From: JBKJTP01 sp046590195 | GTDB lineage: Bacteria; Bacteroidota; Ignavibacteria; Palsa-1295 | Reading direction: 5' to 3' | DNA: 14,821 bases | NCBI GenBank assembly: GCA_046590195.1 | Contig: JBKJTP010000070.1 | Location: 1-14,821 of the forward strand | In this document: piece after piece, positions 1-8,100 of the stretch | How positions within the stretch are numbered: position 1 is the stretch's first letter | How the letters are laid out: the number at the start of each line of letters is the position of its first letter | Translations under genes and position numbers: made by a program | Notes under the pieces: generated by a model | The model's database searches: none | What the model saw: only the letters and a program-made list of their open reading frames with translations | What the model was told of the DNA's origin: nothing

Positions 1-31
1 TGTCTGGTCTTGACACGAATCCTCTGATACG

Positions 32-2893
32 TTGAAGACCTCACGTTCGATCAAAACATTACTCGTTCTCCTGCTGGGCTGTGTCGCATTCGCGGCAGAG
101 ACCCATGCGCAGGAGCGCTCCGTTGTTTTCCTCCCAGAGTCTCCGCGCATTGGGTTGCCGAGCAGCAAGTCGCATCGTCCGCAGAAGGGGATCGGCCGAC
201 CGAAGTTCGCACCACCAACGAAGGTGCAAAGCCACAGCACAGTTCTTTCTGAGTTCGCGAATTACAAGGTCACTGACTTTCTGCTCGCGGATCAGAATGA
301 GCCGTTCGTCGCGATCAATCCGCTCGATGCGAACAACCTCGTCGCAGGTGCGAATGACTACCGCAGCGATGATGTGCTATGGAGTTACACATCGATCGAT
401 GCTGGCAAGACATGGCTGAACCAGGCGCTGCCGGACAACACGAGGCTTGCGACAGCAACCGATCCCTCGCTCGCGTTTGACAGATCTGGCAACGCCTATT
501 ATGCAAGCGGTACGTTCGATACGTTCGGCATTCCTTATCCACCGAACGAAGTATCTGTCTTTAAGTCCGGTGATAAAGGCAAGACATGGGCAACGCCAAC
601 CTATCCATTTCGCGATACGACGCTAGCTGGCGCAAGCGTCAGGTCGGATAAGTATTTCATCGCGGTCGACCAGAATGCTGCGAGTCCATTCAAAGACAGG
701 GTCTATGTGACGTGGTCGGAAGCGCAGGATCTGAAGACGCGCATCGTCTCATCGTTCTCGCAAAATGGCGGTGCCACATGGTCGCCGCGGATCAATGCAA
801 CTGTGCTCGGTGATCTCACAGCGCCTGTGCCGATTACGGCTCCGAATGGACATCTTTTCATCACCTACATCGATAAGTCCGACGCAAGACAGATCATGGT
901 CGTGCGCTCGGCTGATGGCGGACAGACGTACAGCGCGCCGATAAAGGTATCGAATTACAATGACCTTGGCCCCGTCGTACCCGAGGGGCACATCGACCGT
1001 CGTCCATACATCAAGGATTTCATCGGCGTCAATAGCTTCCCGTCGATCGCGATCGATCATTCAACCAGGCACAACGGCCGCATCTACATTTCGTGGGCTG
1101 CAAGGGACGCTCTGGATGTGTCGCACATCTACGTCTCGATCTCGAATGACAACGGCAACTCATGGAGCACACCGCAGCCAGTTGAAGCGTACTCATCGCC
1201 AACGATCACGGATCGCTTCTTCAACTGGATCGCTGTCGATCAGCGCAGTGGTGATGTCGGAGTAGCTTATTACGACAGCAGACTTGATTCGCTCAATAAT
1301 CGTCTCGTCGATATTTTCTTCAGTCATTCGCGCGATGGCGGCAACACGTACTCGTCTTGCCGAGTAAGCAGCGAGTCGTTCGATCCGCATATTGGTCAGG
1401 CAAGCCGCATCGTTGATGGCATAGAGTTCAAGTTCTTTGGCGATTACATCGGTGTTGCAGGCCAAGACTCCGACTGGCACGCTGTCTGGACCGACACCCG
1501 TCCCGGCAACGATCAGGAGATCTACACTGCTCGTATCCGTCCTTATGCACCACATGGCGTTGATAACTTCCGAGTCGAAGAGACCGCTGAAGAATTTCCG
1601 ACGCTTCGCTGGGAGTACGATCCGCAAACGACGTTTGGATATTCGCTCACAGAGTTCTCGTTTGTGCTGCGTCGTGACGATGGTGAGCAGTTCTCGATAA
1701 CGAGCGATAAGCGCGCGTACACCGATGAGACCGTTGAAGGTGGCAAGCGGTACACGTATTCGGTCACGGTTGTCTCGCATGCGGTCGAGAGCATTGAACG
1801 GACGACCCGCTTCATCCCGATCAGGACGAGAAAGCCGCAGGATGTTGAGTTCATTACGTCGAAAGCATCGTCGGATGGCTTTAGCATCACGATGCGGATA
1901 CCGGATAAGAATGAGGTCAATCGCGATCTCGTTGGCATCGATTCGCTTTATGTTATCATCGATGGTGCGATCGCCGAAGTGCTGCCACTGTCAGATATTT
2001 ATAAAGGCACCGAGCAGACACGAACATATTCTGCGACTCCTGGGCAGTATCATCTTTTGAAGGCAACGATCTCGACCAACATTGAAGGCTTCCGCACTTT
2101 CGCCGATACGTCGGTGGTGTATCTATGGGCTGGTGATGCTGTCGAGGATTACTCGAATGACTTCGAGCAGGCAACGAACGTCTTTAGTCCAAATGCCTGG
2201 GGCCTGACGAGCGTCGCTCCGTTCACCTCAAGCGTGATCAATGATTCGCTGCCAAATGTGAATTACGGCGCCGACCTGAACACGTGGTTCATGCTGCCCC
2301 CGGTCCGTATCAACACGTTGCATCGCACGCTCGAATTCGATCATATCGCGCTTGTCTCAAACATTGATGCAGCCCTGGTGGAGATCTCGCACAACAACGG
2401 CGTCACATTCCAACCTGCTGGACAATACACAGTGGAGTCACGTCCCGGAAGTTGGGGGACTGCGCTCAGCAACAGTCAACTGGTGCATGAGCGAATATAC
2501 TTGCAGCACTTGACCGATTCCTCCGTCATCATCCGTTACCGCCTGATCGGCAGCGTTGGCGGTATGGACGGCTGGTTCATCGATAACATCAACTTTACCG
2601 ATCTGTTGACCGTCGCTGAGCAGGGGAGCAGCCGATCTTCGCTTTATCCAAACCCATTGCGAGCAAACGCACCGGCACATCTCTCGCTCGATCTCGAGCA
2701 TCCGGGCCGCGTCCGGATCATGGTGATCGATGTGCTCGGCAGAACCGTTGCGTCTCGTGATGTCTTGTCGCACTCGAGCAAACTCGAGATGCCTATCCGG
2801 TTGGAGCAACCCGGAAGTTTTACCGTCCTGATCGAGTATGGCGTCTCTAATGGGCTGCAGGTCATGCGGCACAAGTTGATCGTGATACCTTAA
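32..2893 (+). CDS. Secreted six-Asp-box (sialidase-fold) propeller protein with T9SS sorting domain
   Basis: This is a 953-residue exported protein. The start is TTG at 32: an in-frame stop lies at 11-13 and no ATG or GTG falls between. Residues 1-26 form a signal peptide (Lys/Arg n-region, LLVLLLG core, cleavage after THA). Six Asp-box/BNR motifs lie at about 121-128, 179-186, 243-250 (Asp replaced by Asn), 293-300, 371-378 and 433-440, as expected for a six-bladed propeller. An FN3-like beta sandwich follows (about 508-605), then a second sandwich (about 606-705), then a MAM/jelly-roll-like domain (about 708-860). The end (about 866-953), with SLYPNP, VRIMVIDVLGR and a C-terminal KLIVIP, matches the type A T9SS C-terminal domain, so the protein is probably released or surface-attached through T9SS. 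Asp-box propellers include sialidases but also many non-enzymatic proteins. I cannot place a full sialidase active site, so the substrate is unknown. Transcription probably ends at the hairpin 16 bp downstream. Confidence 0.9.
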   Translation: MKTSRSIKTLLVLLLGCVAFAAETHAQERSVVFLPESPRIGLPSSKSHRPQKGIGRPKFAPPTKVQSHSTVLSEFANYKVTDFLLADQNEPFVAINPLDANNLVAGANDYRSDDVLWSYTSIDAGKTWLNQALPDNTRLATATDPSLAFDRSGNAYYASGTFDTFGIPYPPNEVSVFKSGDKGKTWATPTYPFRDTTLAGASVRSDKYFIAVDQNAASPFKDRVYVTWSEAQDLKTRIVSSFSQNGGATWSPRINATVLGDLTAPVPITAPNGHLFITYIDKSDARQIMVVRSADGGQTYSAPIKVSNYNDLGPVVPEGHIDRRPYIKDFIGVNSFPSIAIDHSTRHNGRIYISWAARDALDVSHIYVSISNDNGNSWSTPQPVEAYSSPTITDRFFNWIAVDQRSGDVGVAYYDSRLDSLNNRLVDIFFSHSRDGGNTYSSCRVSSESFDPHIGQASRIVDGIEFKFFGDYIGVAGQDSDWHAVWTDTRPGNDQEIYTARIRPYAPHGVDNFRVEETAEEFPTLRWEYDPQTTFGYSLTEFSFVLRRDDGEQFSITSDKRAYTDETVEGGKRYTYSVTVVSHAVESIERTTRFIPIRTRKPQDVEFITSKASSDGFSITMRIPDKNEVNRDLVGIDSLYVIIDGAIAEVLPLSDIYKGTEQTRTYSATPGQYHLLKATISTNIEGFRTFADTSVVYLWAGDAVEDYSNDFEQATNVFSPNAWGLTSVAPFTSSVINDSLPNVNYGADLNTWFMLPPVRINTLHRTLEFDHIALVSNIDAALVEISHNNGVTFQPAGQYTVESRPGSWGTALSNSQLVHERIYLQHLTDSSVIIRYRLIGSVGGMDGWFIDNINFTDLLTVAEQGSSRSSLYPNPLRANAPAHLSLDLEHPGRVRIMVIDVLGRTVASRDVLSHSSKLEMPIRLEQPGSFTVLIEYGVSNGLQVMRHKLIVIP

Positions 2894-2908
2894 GGTATCG
2901 ATGAAATA

Positions 2909-2940
2909 GAAAAGGCCCGGATGTTTATCCGGGCCTTTTC
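2909..2940. terminator. Bidirectional intrinsic terminator hairpin
   Basis: A perfect 14-bp stem (2909-2922 paired with 2927-2940) closes a 4-nt loop, GTTT. The stem has a GGCCCGG core flanked by an A-tract on the 5' side and TTTTC, then TTT, on the 3' side. It therefore reads as a terminator on both strands. It lies between two convergent genes, 16 bp after the stop at 2893 and 20 bp beyond the minus-strand stop at 2960. Confidence 0.92.
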
Positions 2941-2959
2941 TTTACAGCTTGAGTGAAGA

Positions 2960-3694
2960 TCAATAGTCTTCTTCTTCCTCGTCTTCGTCGTCGAGTTCAT
3001 CGAGGTCGTCATCTTCCTCCGCGAGATCTCCTTCGAGATCGTCGTCTTCGGAGTAGGCGTCCTCGTCATCATCGAATTCATCCTCATCGAGATCCTCGGC
3101 GCCGGCCTCGGCCTCTTTGCCAACTTCCACGATGTCCGGATCGTCGATCTCATCGAGATCGTCAAGATCATCTTCATCGTCATCATCATAATCCTCATCA
3201 TCGTCATCCTGCAGCATGGTAGGATTCATGATGAGGCCTGCGAGTGCCGCAGCACCGAGGGAGCCTCCGGAAGCGATCGCACCAGTGCGGATCGCATCTT
3301 TCGTTGGAGCGCTAGGGCCTAGGGCACTTGGGACTTGCGGATTCGTTGCCTCCATATTGAGGTCAGCCTGGATCGCTTCGGTCACGGTCGCGTACATGGG
3401 GAATATTCTATCTAGTTGCGTGATGCGTAAAAGGGATCGTACATTTTCATTGACGCCGACAAGACGCAGATCGCCGCCGTGGGCAGATTGCTGACGCTCA
3501 GCAAGCAGCAGCGCGGAGAGGCCTGCGGAATCGACATAGGAAACTTGTGAGAGATCGAGTATGAGTGTCTCGACGTCAGGCTGGGCAAGGATGAGAAACT
3601 CAGCCTTTAGCTGTCCGGCATTCAGCGAATCGAGGCGTGCCTCGTTGAGCTTGAATATCGTGACTCCGTCCTTTTGGTCTATCGTAAAATGCAT
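2960..3694 (-). CDS. STAS-domain protein (anti-sigma-factor antagonist type) with long acidic tail
   Basis: This 244-residue protein has three parts. Residues 1-112 form a STAS domain like SpoIIAA/RsbV: a beta-strand start, LILDLSQVSYVDSAGLSALL, then the LRLVGVNENVRSLLRITQLDRIFPMY helix/strand region. In this family the serine of the DSAG motif (here Ser56 after Asp55) is phosphorylated by an anti-sigma kinase, and the unphosphorylated form binds that kinase and frees a sigma factor or other partner. A Pro/Ala/Ser linker follows (about 115-140), then a Gly/Ala-rich hydrophobic stretch (about 143-157). Residues 161-244 are an acidic tail in which 56 of 84 residues are Asp or Glu, with one Lys. 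No kinase, phosphatase or sigma gene lies nearby, so the partner is unknown. The gene is divergent from holA and convergent with the propeller gene. The acidic tail is not part of the standard family and its role is unknown. Confidence 0.88.
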   Translation of the reverse strand: MHFTIDQKDGVTIFKLNEARLDSLNAGQLKAEFLILAQPDVETLILDLSQVSYVDSAGLSALLLAERQQSAHGGDLRLVGVNENVRSLLRITQLDRIFPMYATVTEAIQADLNMEATNPQVPSALGPSAPTKDAIRTGAIASGGSLGAAALAGLIMNPTMLQDDDDEDYDDDDEDDLDDLDEIDDPDIVEVGKEAEAGAEDLDEDEFDDDEDAYSEDDDLEGDLAEEDDDLDELDDEDEEEEDY

Positions 3695-3958
3695 GGCTAT
3701 TCTGTGTTCGAACTGACCTGGAAGGGCCGCAATGGTCCGGGGTCGGCGCTCGATTGTCTACGAAATTAATAAACGGAGCGGCCTCTCCTGCAAAATTAAC
3801 TCTGAATTATTCGAATCCCACTCTGAATTATGCGAATCCCGACTAAGAATTCTAGGATTCGAGACAATTTCCTGCTGGCGCCGCCTTAAGCAGGACGAAG
3901 GATAGCACCAGGCTGTTACAAAAATAGCCTGATTATCCACCAAGGCTCTGCACGGGAT
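3695..3958. promoter_or_regulatory. Divergent intergenic region between STAS gene and holA
   Basis: This 264-bp spacer separates two divergent genes and must carry the start signals of both. It is more AT-rich than the genes and contains the 21-bp tandem repeat listed separately. It also holds two weak inverted repeats: CCTGCT at 3871-3876 with AGCAGG at 3889-3894, and AGGCT at 3910-3914 with AGCCT at 3925-3929. I see no exact TAnnTTTG box for either gene; TAATTTCG on the minus strand is only close. There is no strong Shine-Dalgarno before either ATG. Confidence 0.5.
3799..3840 (+). repeat. Tandem pair of 21-bp repeats
   Basis: Two adjacent 21-bp units (3799-3819 and 3820-3840) differ at one base only. 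Both start ACTCTGAATTAT and end CGAATCCC. An inverted copy of the last part, GGATTCGA, follows at 3855-3862. The core [T/G]CGAATCC thus occurs three times in about 50 bp: direct, direct, inverted. The spacing of exactly two DNA turns and the position between divergent genes suggest protein-binding sites. This is inference; no known operator is matched. Confidence 0.75.
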
Positions 3959-5008
3959 ATGACGTTCGAGGAAGTCGAAAAGAACTGGAAGGCTGGCAAA
4001 GCAAAGCCAGTGTACGTTTTCCATGGCGAGGAAGAATTTCTTCGCTCTGAATTGCTGCACACGGCTCCTGCATTATTTGTGCCCGATGAAGGCACCCGCT
4101 CCTTCAATTTCGATCTTCTTTACGGCGCGGAGACCAATCTGCAGAATGTGCTTTCCCTGGCGCAGAGCTATCCGGTGATGGCTGACCGCCGGCTGCTCAT
4201 CGTACGCGAAGCGGACAAGATCATGAAGTCGAAAGTCTCGACATCGGCGAAGTCGAAGAAGGGCGCGAAGTCGGAAGATCTGATGAGCAGCTACCTCGCA
4301 AGTCCGCAGCCCGAGACGATCCTGATCTTCGACATGACCAAGATGGGTCCGAAGAATACCAATCCGTGGAAGGAGCTTGCGGCCAAAGCGGAACTCGTCG
4401 AATTTCCAATCATGAAGGAGCCAGCGATCGTCGAGTGGTTGAAGCAACGAGCAAAGAAGCATCAGAAGCAACTGACCGATCAGGCAGCTCGCTTGATCGT
4501 TGGGCACTTAGGCACATCGCTTCGTACACACGCTAATGAACTCGAGAAGCTCATGACATACGTAGGCGAGCGGGTCGAGATCAATGAGAAGGATGTTGAA
4601 GAAGTTGTTGGCGTCTCACGCTCATACAATGTGTTCGAGCTCACGAAAGCGATCGGCACCGGCGACAAGGCGAAGTGTGCTGAGATCATCCTGCGAATGC
4701 TTGCGCATGATAAGGATCAGCGGCAGTTGCTCTTCGTCATGATCGCACGCTATTTCGAGCAACTCATCATCACGCAGGAGATGCTTGTGAAGGGGGAGAA
4801 AGAGCCAGCGATCGCTGAGGCGATAGAGTTGCGTGGTGGCGCAGCATATTTCGTCCGCGAGTTCATCCAAGCTGCAAAGCGCTACCGCCGCGACAGGCTC
4901 GATCACGCAATGCGCTCGATCGTCGAAGCAGAATCAACCACACGCCGCGTACAACTCGATGATGCACTCATCTTCGAACGCCTGTTGACGCAGATCATGC
5001 CGGCTTAA
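3959..5008 (+). CDS. holA: DNA polymerase III subunit delta
   Basis: This 349-residue protein matches HolA in length and layout. HolA is the clamp-loader subunit that opens the beta sliding clamp during replication. The N-terminal AAA+-like region has the family pattern KPVYVFHGEEEFLRSE (about 17-31). It is followed by a stretch like 'f.a.eadl..vls.aqsyPvmadRRLliVreadki' (about 60-87) and by LIFDMTKMGPKNTNPWKELA, equivalent to the usual 'd.r.k..k.l.' region. Residues about 215-340 (NVFELTKAIGTGDKAKC, then a helical bundle ending FERLLTQIMPA) fit the C-terminal collar domain. No Walker A is seen, as expected for delta. The ATG at 3959 gives the normal family N-terminus. The stop (5006-5008) overlaps that of the convergent gene in a shared TTAA. 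Confidence 0.9.
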   Translation: MTFEEVEKNWKAGKAKPVYVFHGEEEFLRSELLHTAPALFVPDEGTRSFNFDLLYGAETNLQNVLSLAQSYPVMADRRLLIVREADKIMKSKVSTSAKSKKGAKSEDLMSSYLASPQPETILIFDMTKMGPKNTNPWKELAAKAELVEFPIMKEPAIVEWLKQRAKKHQKQLTDQAARLIVGHLGTSLRTHANELEKLMTYVGERVEINEKDVEEVVGVSRSYNVFELTKAIGTGDKAKCAEIILRMLAHDKDQRQLLFVMIARYFEQLIITQEMLVKGEKEPAIAEAIELRGGAAYFVREFIQAAKRYRRDRLDHAMRSIVEAESTTRRVQLDDALIFERLLTQIMPA

Positions 5009-6663
5009 TGCGTGACCAGAAAGCTCTTGCGATCAAGCACGCGGCCTGCGCGCGTCAACACTAGCACATAACTCCCTGCAGGCAAGCTCCGTGCATCCAA
5101 CTGATCACGGCTAACGCAATTCGGATGCTCGCGGCCAAGCATGTCGAAGACCTTCAGCGATGCATCTGCAGCATTCTCCATCTCTATCTTCGCACTCGTG
5201 ATGACCGGTGACGGACGAATACTCTTAATGCCTTCAGCTTTATTCAGCATCAGTGAGCACATTCTGGCATCACCACATGCTGGCAGACGAGCATAGACGA
5301 TCGATGATTCGCCGCAGGCGCTCATCAACGAGGACGGGCCGAAGTTGATCGTGCTAAGCGTGAGTGAGATCGTGGTATCAACGGTCAAGTAGTTCACCGC
5401 TCGCAGCACGCCGACCGGCTGCGATAAGTCGAATGCATCGTTCAGAGGCGGATCGAACACAAGATCGAGATCGAGTTGACCTTCACCTACAGTTATCGTC
5501 CCATTGGTCAGCTGCCAATCGCCCAGCATATCGTTGTCGGCGCGGAGGCTCAGTCTTGTACCAGAGATCGTGTTGCCAGCTCCGACCCGCTTGATAAAGA
5601 TCGGGATCTCAACGGTATCGTTTGCGATCTCTGGCGTTGCCTCGCCAAGATAGAATCCATCTGCTACGAAAGAGCCATCACCGCCATCGATCGTCTTGTA
5701 GAGCTCGCCATCATCATTCATCGCGTAGACGATCTCGCCACAGCCCGTCACTGAGAACCGAGTATCGCGCTCGTTGTACGGCCCGCCGACCGATTTCCAT
5801 GTAAGCCCGAGATCATCCGAACGGTACATCCCCAGCTGCGATACATTCTCCGATTGCACATAGAGTCTCGTGCCCACGCCATCAATATGGCCATTGAGAT
5901 TGAACCGAACATTCGGAAAGGTAAAGAGCTGCTGCCAGCTCTCGCCACCGTTCTGAGAGCGATAGATGGTACGCTGACGGTTCTGCGACAGACCTTCGCT
6001 GGCTGCATAGAACCACCGCGTCCCGGCAAGTGAGTAAATGGACCAGCTCTCCGGAATGTCGTTCGCGCGTCCCCAGGTGATGCCACCATCGTGGCTATAC
6101 CATTCTTCTTCATGGAAACCCGTGACAACTACGTCGGCGCCATTCGAGGCTATCCCATTGGAGCGCTGGCTTGCCTGAAGCTCGAAGACCCAGACCGTCG
6201 AGGGTGGCAAATTGACCCACGCTCCACGCGCCCAGGTCGATACGACGAGCGCATTGCCAGCATCGATCGCGTTCACTGCTTTGGTGATCGTGAGCTGTCC
6301 AAATCTATTGCGAGGACTGATGTCAAACCAGGTAGCCCCGCGATCTGTCGATTTCCAAAGCGAGGCACCGTCAGCGTCGATCGCCGCATAGCCGACATCG
6401 CCATAAAAGATAATGCTTGGGACGCCCGCATCACTCACCGTTGGTGTCTGTGCCTGGGTCCAGGTCAGGCCGCCATCGACCGTCCTGTAGATCCTGGCGC
6501 TTCCCTGGTTCGATCCAGCAAAGCCAACCTCAGGGTCGATGAAATAGACGCACTGCATCCTGCGATCGAAGGTGTGGATCAGATCCCAGCGCGCCGCAAC
6601 GTCCCGTGCAGACACGAGCGTGATCAGCCCGAGCATTGTCACAGGAAACAGAATCTGCTTCAT
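5005..6663 (-). CDS. Secreted Asp-box propeller (Ycf48/sortilin-like) protein with T9SS sorting domain
   Basis: This is an exported protein of 552 residues from the preferred ATG at 6663. An ATG at 6699 would add 12 residues but leave only 15 bp to the divergent gene; 6663 gives a clean signal peptide (MKQILFPVTMLGLITLVSA) and a 51-bp spacer. Asp-box motifs lie at about 61-68 (TVDGGLTW), 105-112 (STDRGATW), 190-197 (SHDGGITW), 236-243 (SQNGGESW) and 282-289 (SDDLGLTW), with a sixth degenerate one near 324 (TIDGGDG). This is a beta-propeller of the Ycf48/BNR type. A cohesin-like beta sandwich follows (about 340-440). The last 70 residues (SPVITSAKIEM, LKVFDMLGRE, LPAGSYVLVLTRAGRV) form a T9SS type A sorting domain. 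The function is unknown; family relatives are mostly adhesion or assembly proteins. Its stop shares TTAA with holA. Confidence 0.85.
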   Translation of the reverse strand: MKQILFPVTMLGLITLVSARDVAARWDLIHTFDRRMQCVYFIDPEVGFAGSNQGSARIYRTVDGGLTWTQAQTPTVSDAGVPSIIFYGDVGYAAIDADGASLWKSTDRGATWFDISPRNRFGQLTITKAVNAIDAGNALVVSTWARGAWVNLPPSTVWVFELQASQRSNGIASNGADVVVTGFHEEEWYSHDGGITWGRANDIPESWSIYSLAGTRWFYAASEGLSQNRQRTIYRSQNGGESWQQLFTFPNVRFNLNGHIDGVGTRLYVQSENVSQLGMYRSDDLGLTWKSVGGPYNERDTRFSVTGCGEIVYAMNDDGELYKTIDGGDGSFVADGFYLGEATPEIANDTVEIPIFIKRVGAGNTISGTRLSLRADNDMLGDWQLTNGTITVGEGQLDLDLVFDPPLNDAFDLSQPVGVLRAVNYLTVDTTISLTLSTINFGPSSLMSACGESSIVYARLPACGDARMCSLMLNKAEGIKSIRPSPVITSAKIEMENAADASLKVFDMLGREHPNCVSRDQLDARSLPAGSYVLVLTRAGRVLDRKSFLVTH

Positions 6664-6714
6664 CGCCCAAGTCTTGATGCGACCAACGCGCGTGAACATG
6701 TGTTAGCGAGTTAA
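6664..6714. promoter_or_regulatory. Short divergent promoter region
   Basis: Only 51 bp separate the preferred start of the minus-strand propeller gene (6663) from the GTG start at 6715, so both promoters must overlap here or extend into the genes. I see no TAnnTTTG box or Shine-Dalgarno sequence. The palindrome ACATGT lies at about 6697-6702. Confidence 0.35.
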
Positions 6715-8100
6715 GTGCTTATACGACAACGACATAACGCCCTCCGGCTATTTGCCATTTTGCTTGCGAGCTTTGCCCTCGCCGCACAACCGGCGAGTGA
6801 GGCGCTTGCTCAAAAGAAGAAGCAGAAGAAGACCTCGCAAAAGACAACCCGGAAGCCTGCACAAAAGAAGCAGACAAACGTCAAAACACAGCAGAGCACA
6901 GGAGACCGGCGCTCGACCGAGCGCGAGCTCCCGCGCCTGCGTAACGAGATCGCTCAGTTCGAGGCAAAGTTACAACAACATCAGCGCAATGAGAAGCTAA
7001 AGCTGAATAATATTGCACTTTACAATAAGCAAAGCCAGCAGATCCGCGCGGAGATCAATAAGCTATCCGTGACAGCTGGACAACTCAGAAGCGAGCTTGC
7101 TGATGTAACCGATTCACTCCGCGAGACGACCAGCGATATTGTCGATCTCAAGACATCCTACGCTAATGGGGTCCGCTTTCTCTATACACGAAAGGGACTC
7201 CGCAAACCTGACGCTGAGCAATATCTTTTTTCGCCAAAGAATAGCACCACCGCGCTGCGCAATGCCTACTACGCGAAGATCGTCGGCGAGCGGCATGCGA
7301 AGAATTATGCCCGGCTGACCGAGACGAGTCAGGAGCTGACGGAGACAAAGGCGGATATCAGTGATGATCTTGCCGCCCAACGAGCAATGATCAACACGAC
7401 TGCTCGCGAGCAATCGGCGATCGAGCAGAAGAAACAGCAGGAAGCGAAGCAACTCGTTGAGCTTCAGCAGGATCGTGAGCGGATAAAGCAGGAGCTTGAT
7501 AAGCGCCGCGCAAGCGCGAAGCGATTGCAGTCTATCATCACGAACCTCATCGCGAAGGAAGAGGCACGCCGCAAAGCAGAGCTCGAACGCAAGAAACTCG
7601 CTGCTACAAAAAAGAAGAAACAGATCGAAAGCACTGGTCGCAAGCTGACGAAGAAGGAGGAGAAGGATCTCACGGTTGTTGATGACTTCGATCCGAAGAA
7701 CAGCGCATTCAAACCGAACTCACTCATTTGGCCGACGAACTCCCGCAAGATCAAGCAGGGTTATGGCGAACAGCGCAACACAGAGCTCAACACAGTGACA
7801 GTGAATCTCGGAATAGATATCGCAGTGGCGGCTGGATCGCCGGTCGTTGCGGTGGCCGATGGAGAAGTCTCACTCATCTCATCACTCCCGAACTACGGCA
7901 GCATCGTGATCCTCCGTCATGCCGGCGGCTTTCATACGGTCTATGCCGATCTTGGTGGCATTAGCGTGGGGCAGGGCGCGCGAGTAAAAGCAGGACAGCG
8001 CATTGCATCGACTGGTGTCAACGCCGAGCTCGGCGGTCTGCTGCACTTCGAGATCTGGCGCGGCAGGAGCAAGCAGAACCCACTCGCATGGCTGCGGTGA
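6715..8100 (+). CDS. EnvC-like coiled-coil protein with degenerate LytM/M23 domain (probable amidase activator)
   Basis: This 461-residue exported protein starts at GTG 6715; TAA immediately precedes it in frame. A signal peptide (about 1-32, ending ASEALA) leads into a Lys-rich stretch (about 33-55). Long coiled-coil helices follow (about 63-310; RNEIAQFEAKLQQ, ELADVTDSLRETTSDIVDLK). The C-terminus (about 338-461) is an M23/LytM fold: GIDIAVAAGSPVVAVADGEV, GSIVILRH, VYADLGGISVGQGARVKAGQ, LLHFEIWRG. The zinc/catalytic set is broken: Asn364 replaces the first His, Asp412 stands at the middle His, and Leu442 replaces the first His of HxH, leaving only Asp368 and His444. In E. coli, EnvC has the same design and activates cell-wall amidases AmiA/AmiB in septum splitting instead of cutting murein itself. 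A similar role is inferred here. It forms an operon with the VWA gene downstream (1-bp TGATG overlap). Confidence 0.88.
   Translation: MLIRQRHNALRLFAILLASFALAAQPASEALAQKKKQKKTSQKTTRKPAQKKQTNVKTQQSTGDRRSTERELPRLRNEIAQFEAKLQQHQRNEKLKLNNIALYNKQSQQIRAEINKLSVTAGQLRSELADVTDSLRETTSDIVDLKTSYANGVRFLYTRKGLRKPDAEQYLFSPKNSTTALRNAYYAKIVGERHAKNYARLTETSQELTETKADISDDLAAQRAMINTTAREQSAIEQKKQQEAKQLVELQQDRERIKQELDKRRASAKRLQSIITNLIAKEEARRKAELERKKLAATKKKKQIESTGRKLTKKEEKDLTVVDDFDPKNSAFKPNSLIWPTNSRKIKQGYGEQRNTELNTVTVNLGIDIAVAAGSPVVAVADGEVSLISSLPNYGSIVILRHAGGFHTVYADLGGISVGQGARVKAGQRIASTGVNAELGGLLHFEIWRGRSKQNPLAWLR

Noticed and set aside
10..15. TTGACA as a -35 box for the first gene
   Set aside because: A normal 17-bp spacer would place the -10 inside the coding region at about 33-38, and the window's edge hides the real upstream region.
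1193..1780. A 195-codon open frame on the minus strand
   Set aside because: It is antisense to the first propeller gene and has no recognisable domain; the sense protein is well supported.
32..2893. Calling the first gene a true sialidase
   Set aside because: Six Asp-boxes show the propeller fold only. I could not place the arginine triad, Tyr/Glu nucleophile pair and FRIP motif with confidence.
2953..3222. A His/Arg-rich 89-codon open frame on the plus strand
   Set aside because: It is the mirror of the Asp/Glu-rich tail of the STAS gene. Its odd composition is explained by the complementary GAT/GAC/GAA/GAG codons.
3799..3862. Possible CRISPR fragment
   Set aside because: The two 21-bp units are directly adjacent with no spacer, and there is no further array or cas gene.
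6091..6714. A 207-codon open frame on the plus strand
   Set aside because: It lies fully antisense to the second propeller gene, has no signal or domain pattern, and is rich in Arg/Asp as expected for a shadow frame. The minus-strand protein has clear Asp-boxes and a T9SS tail.
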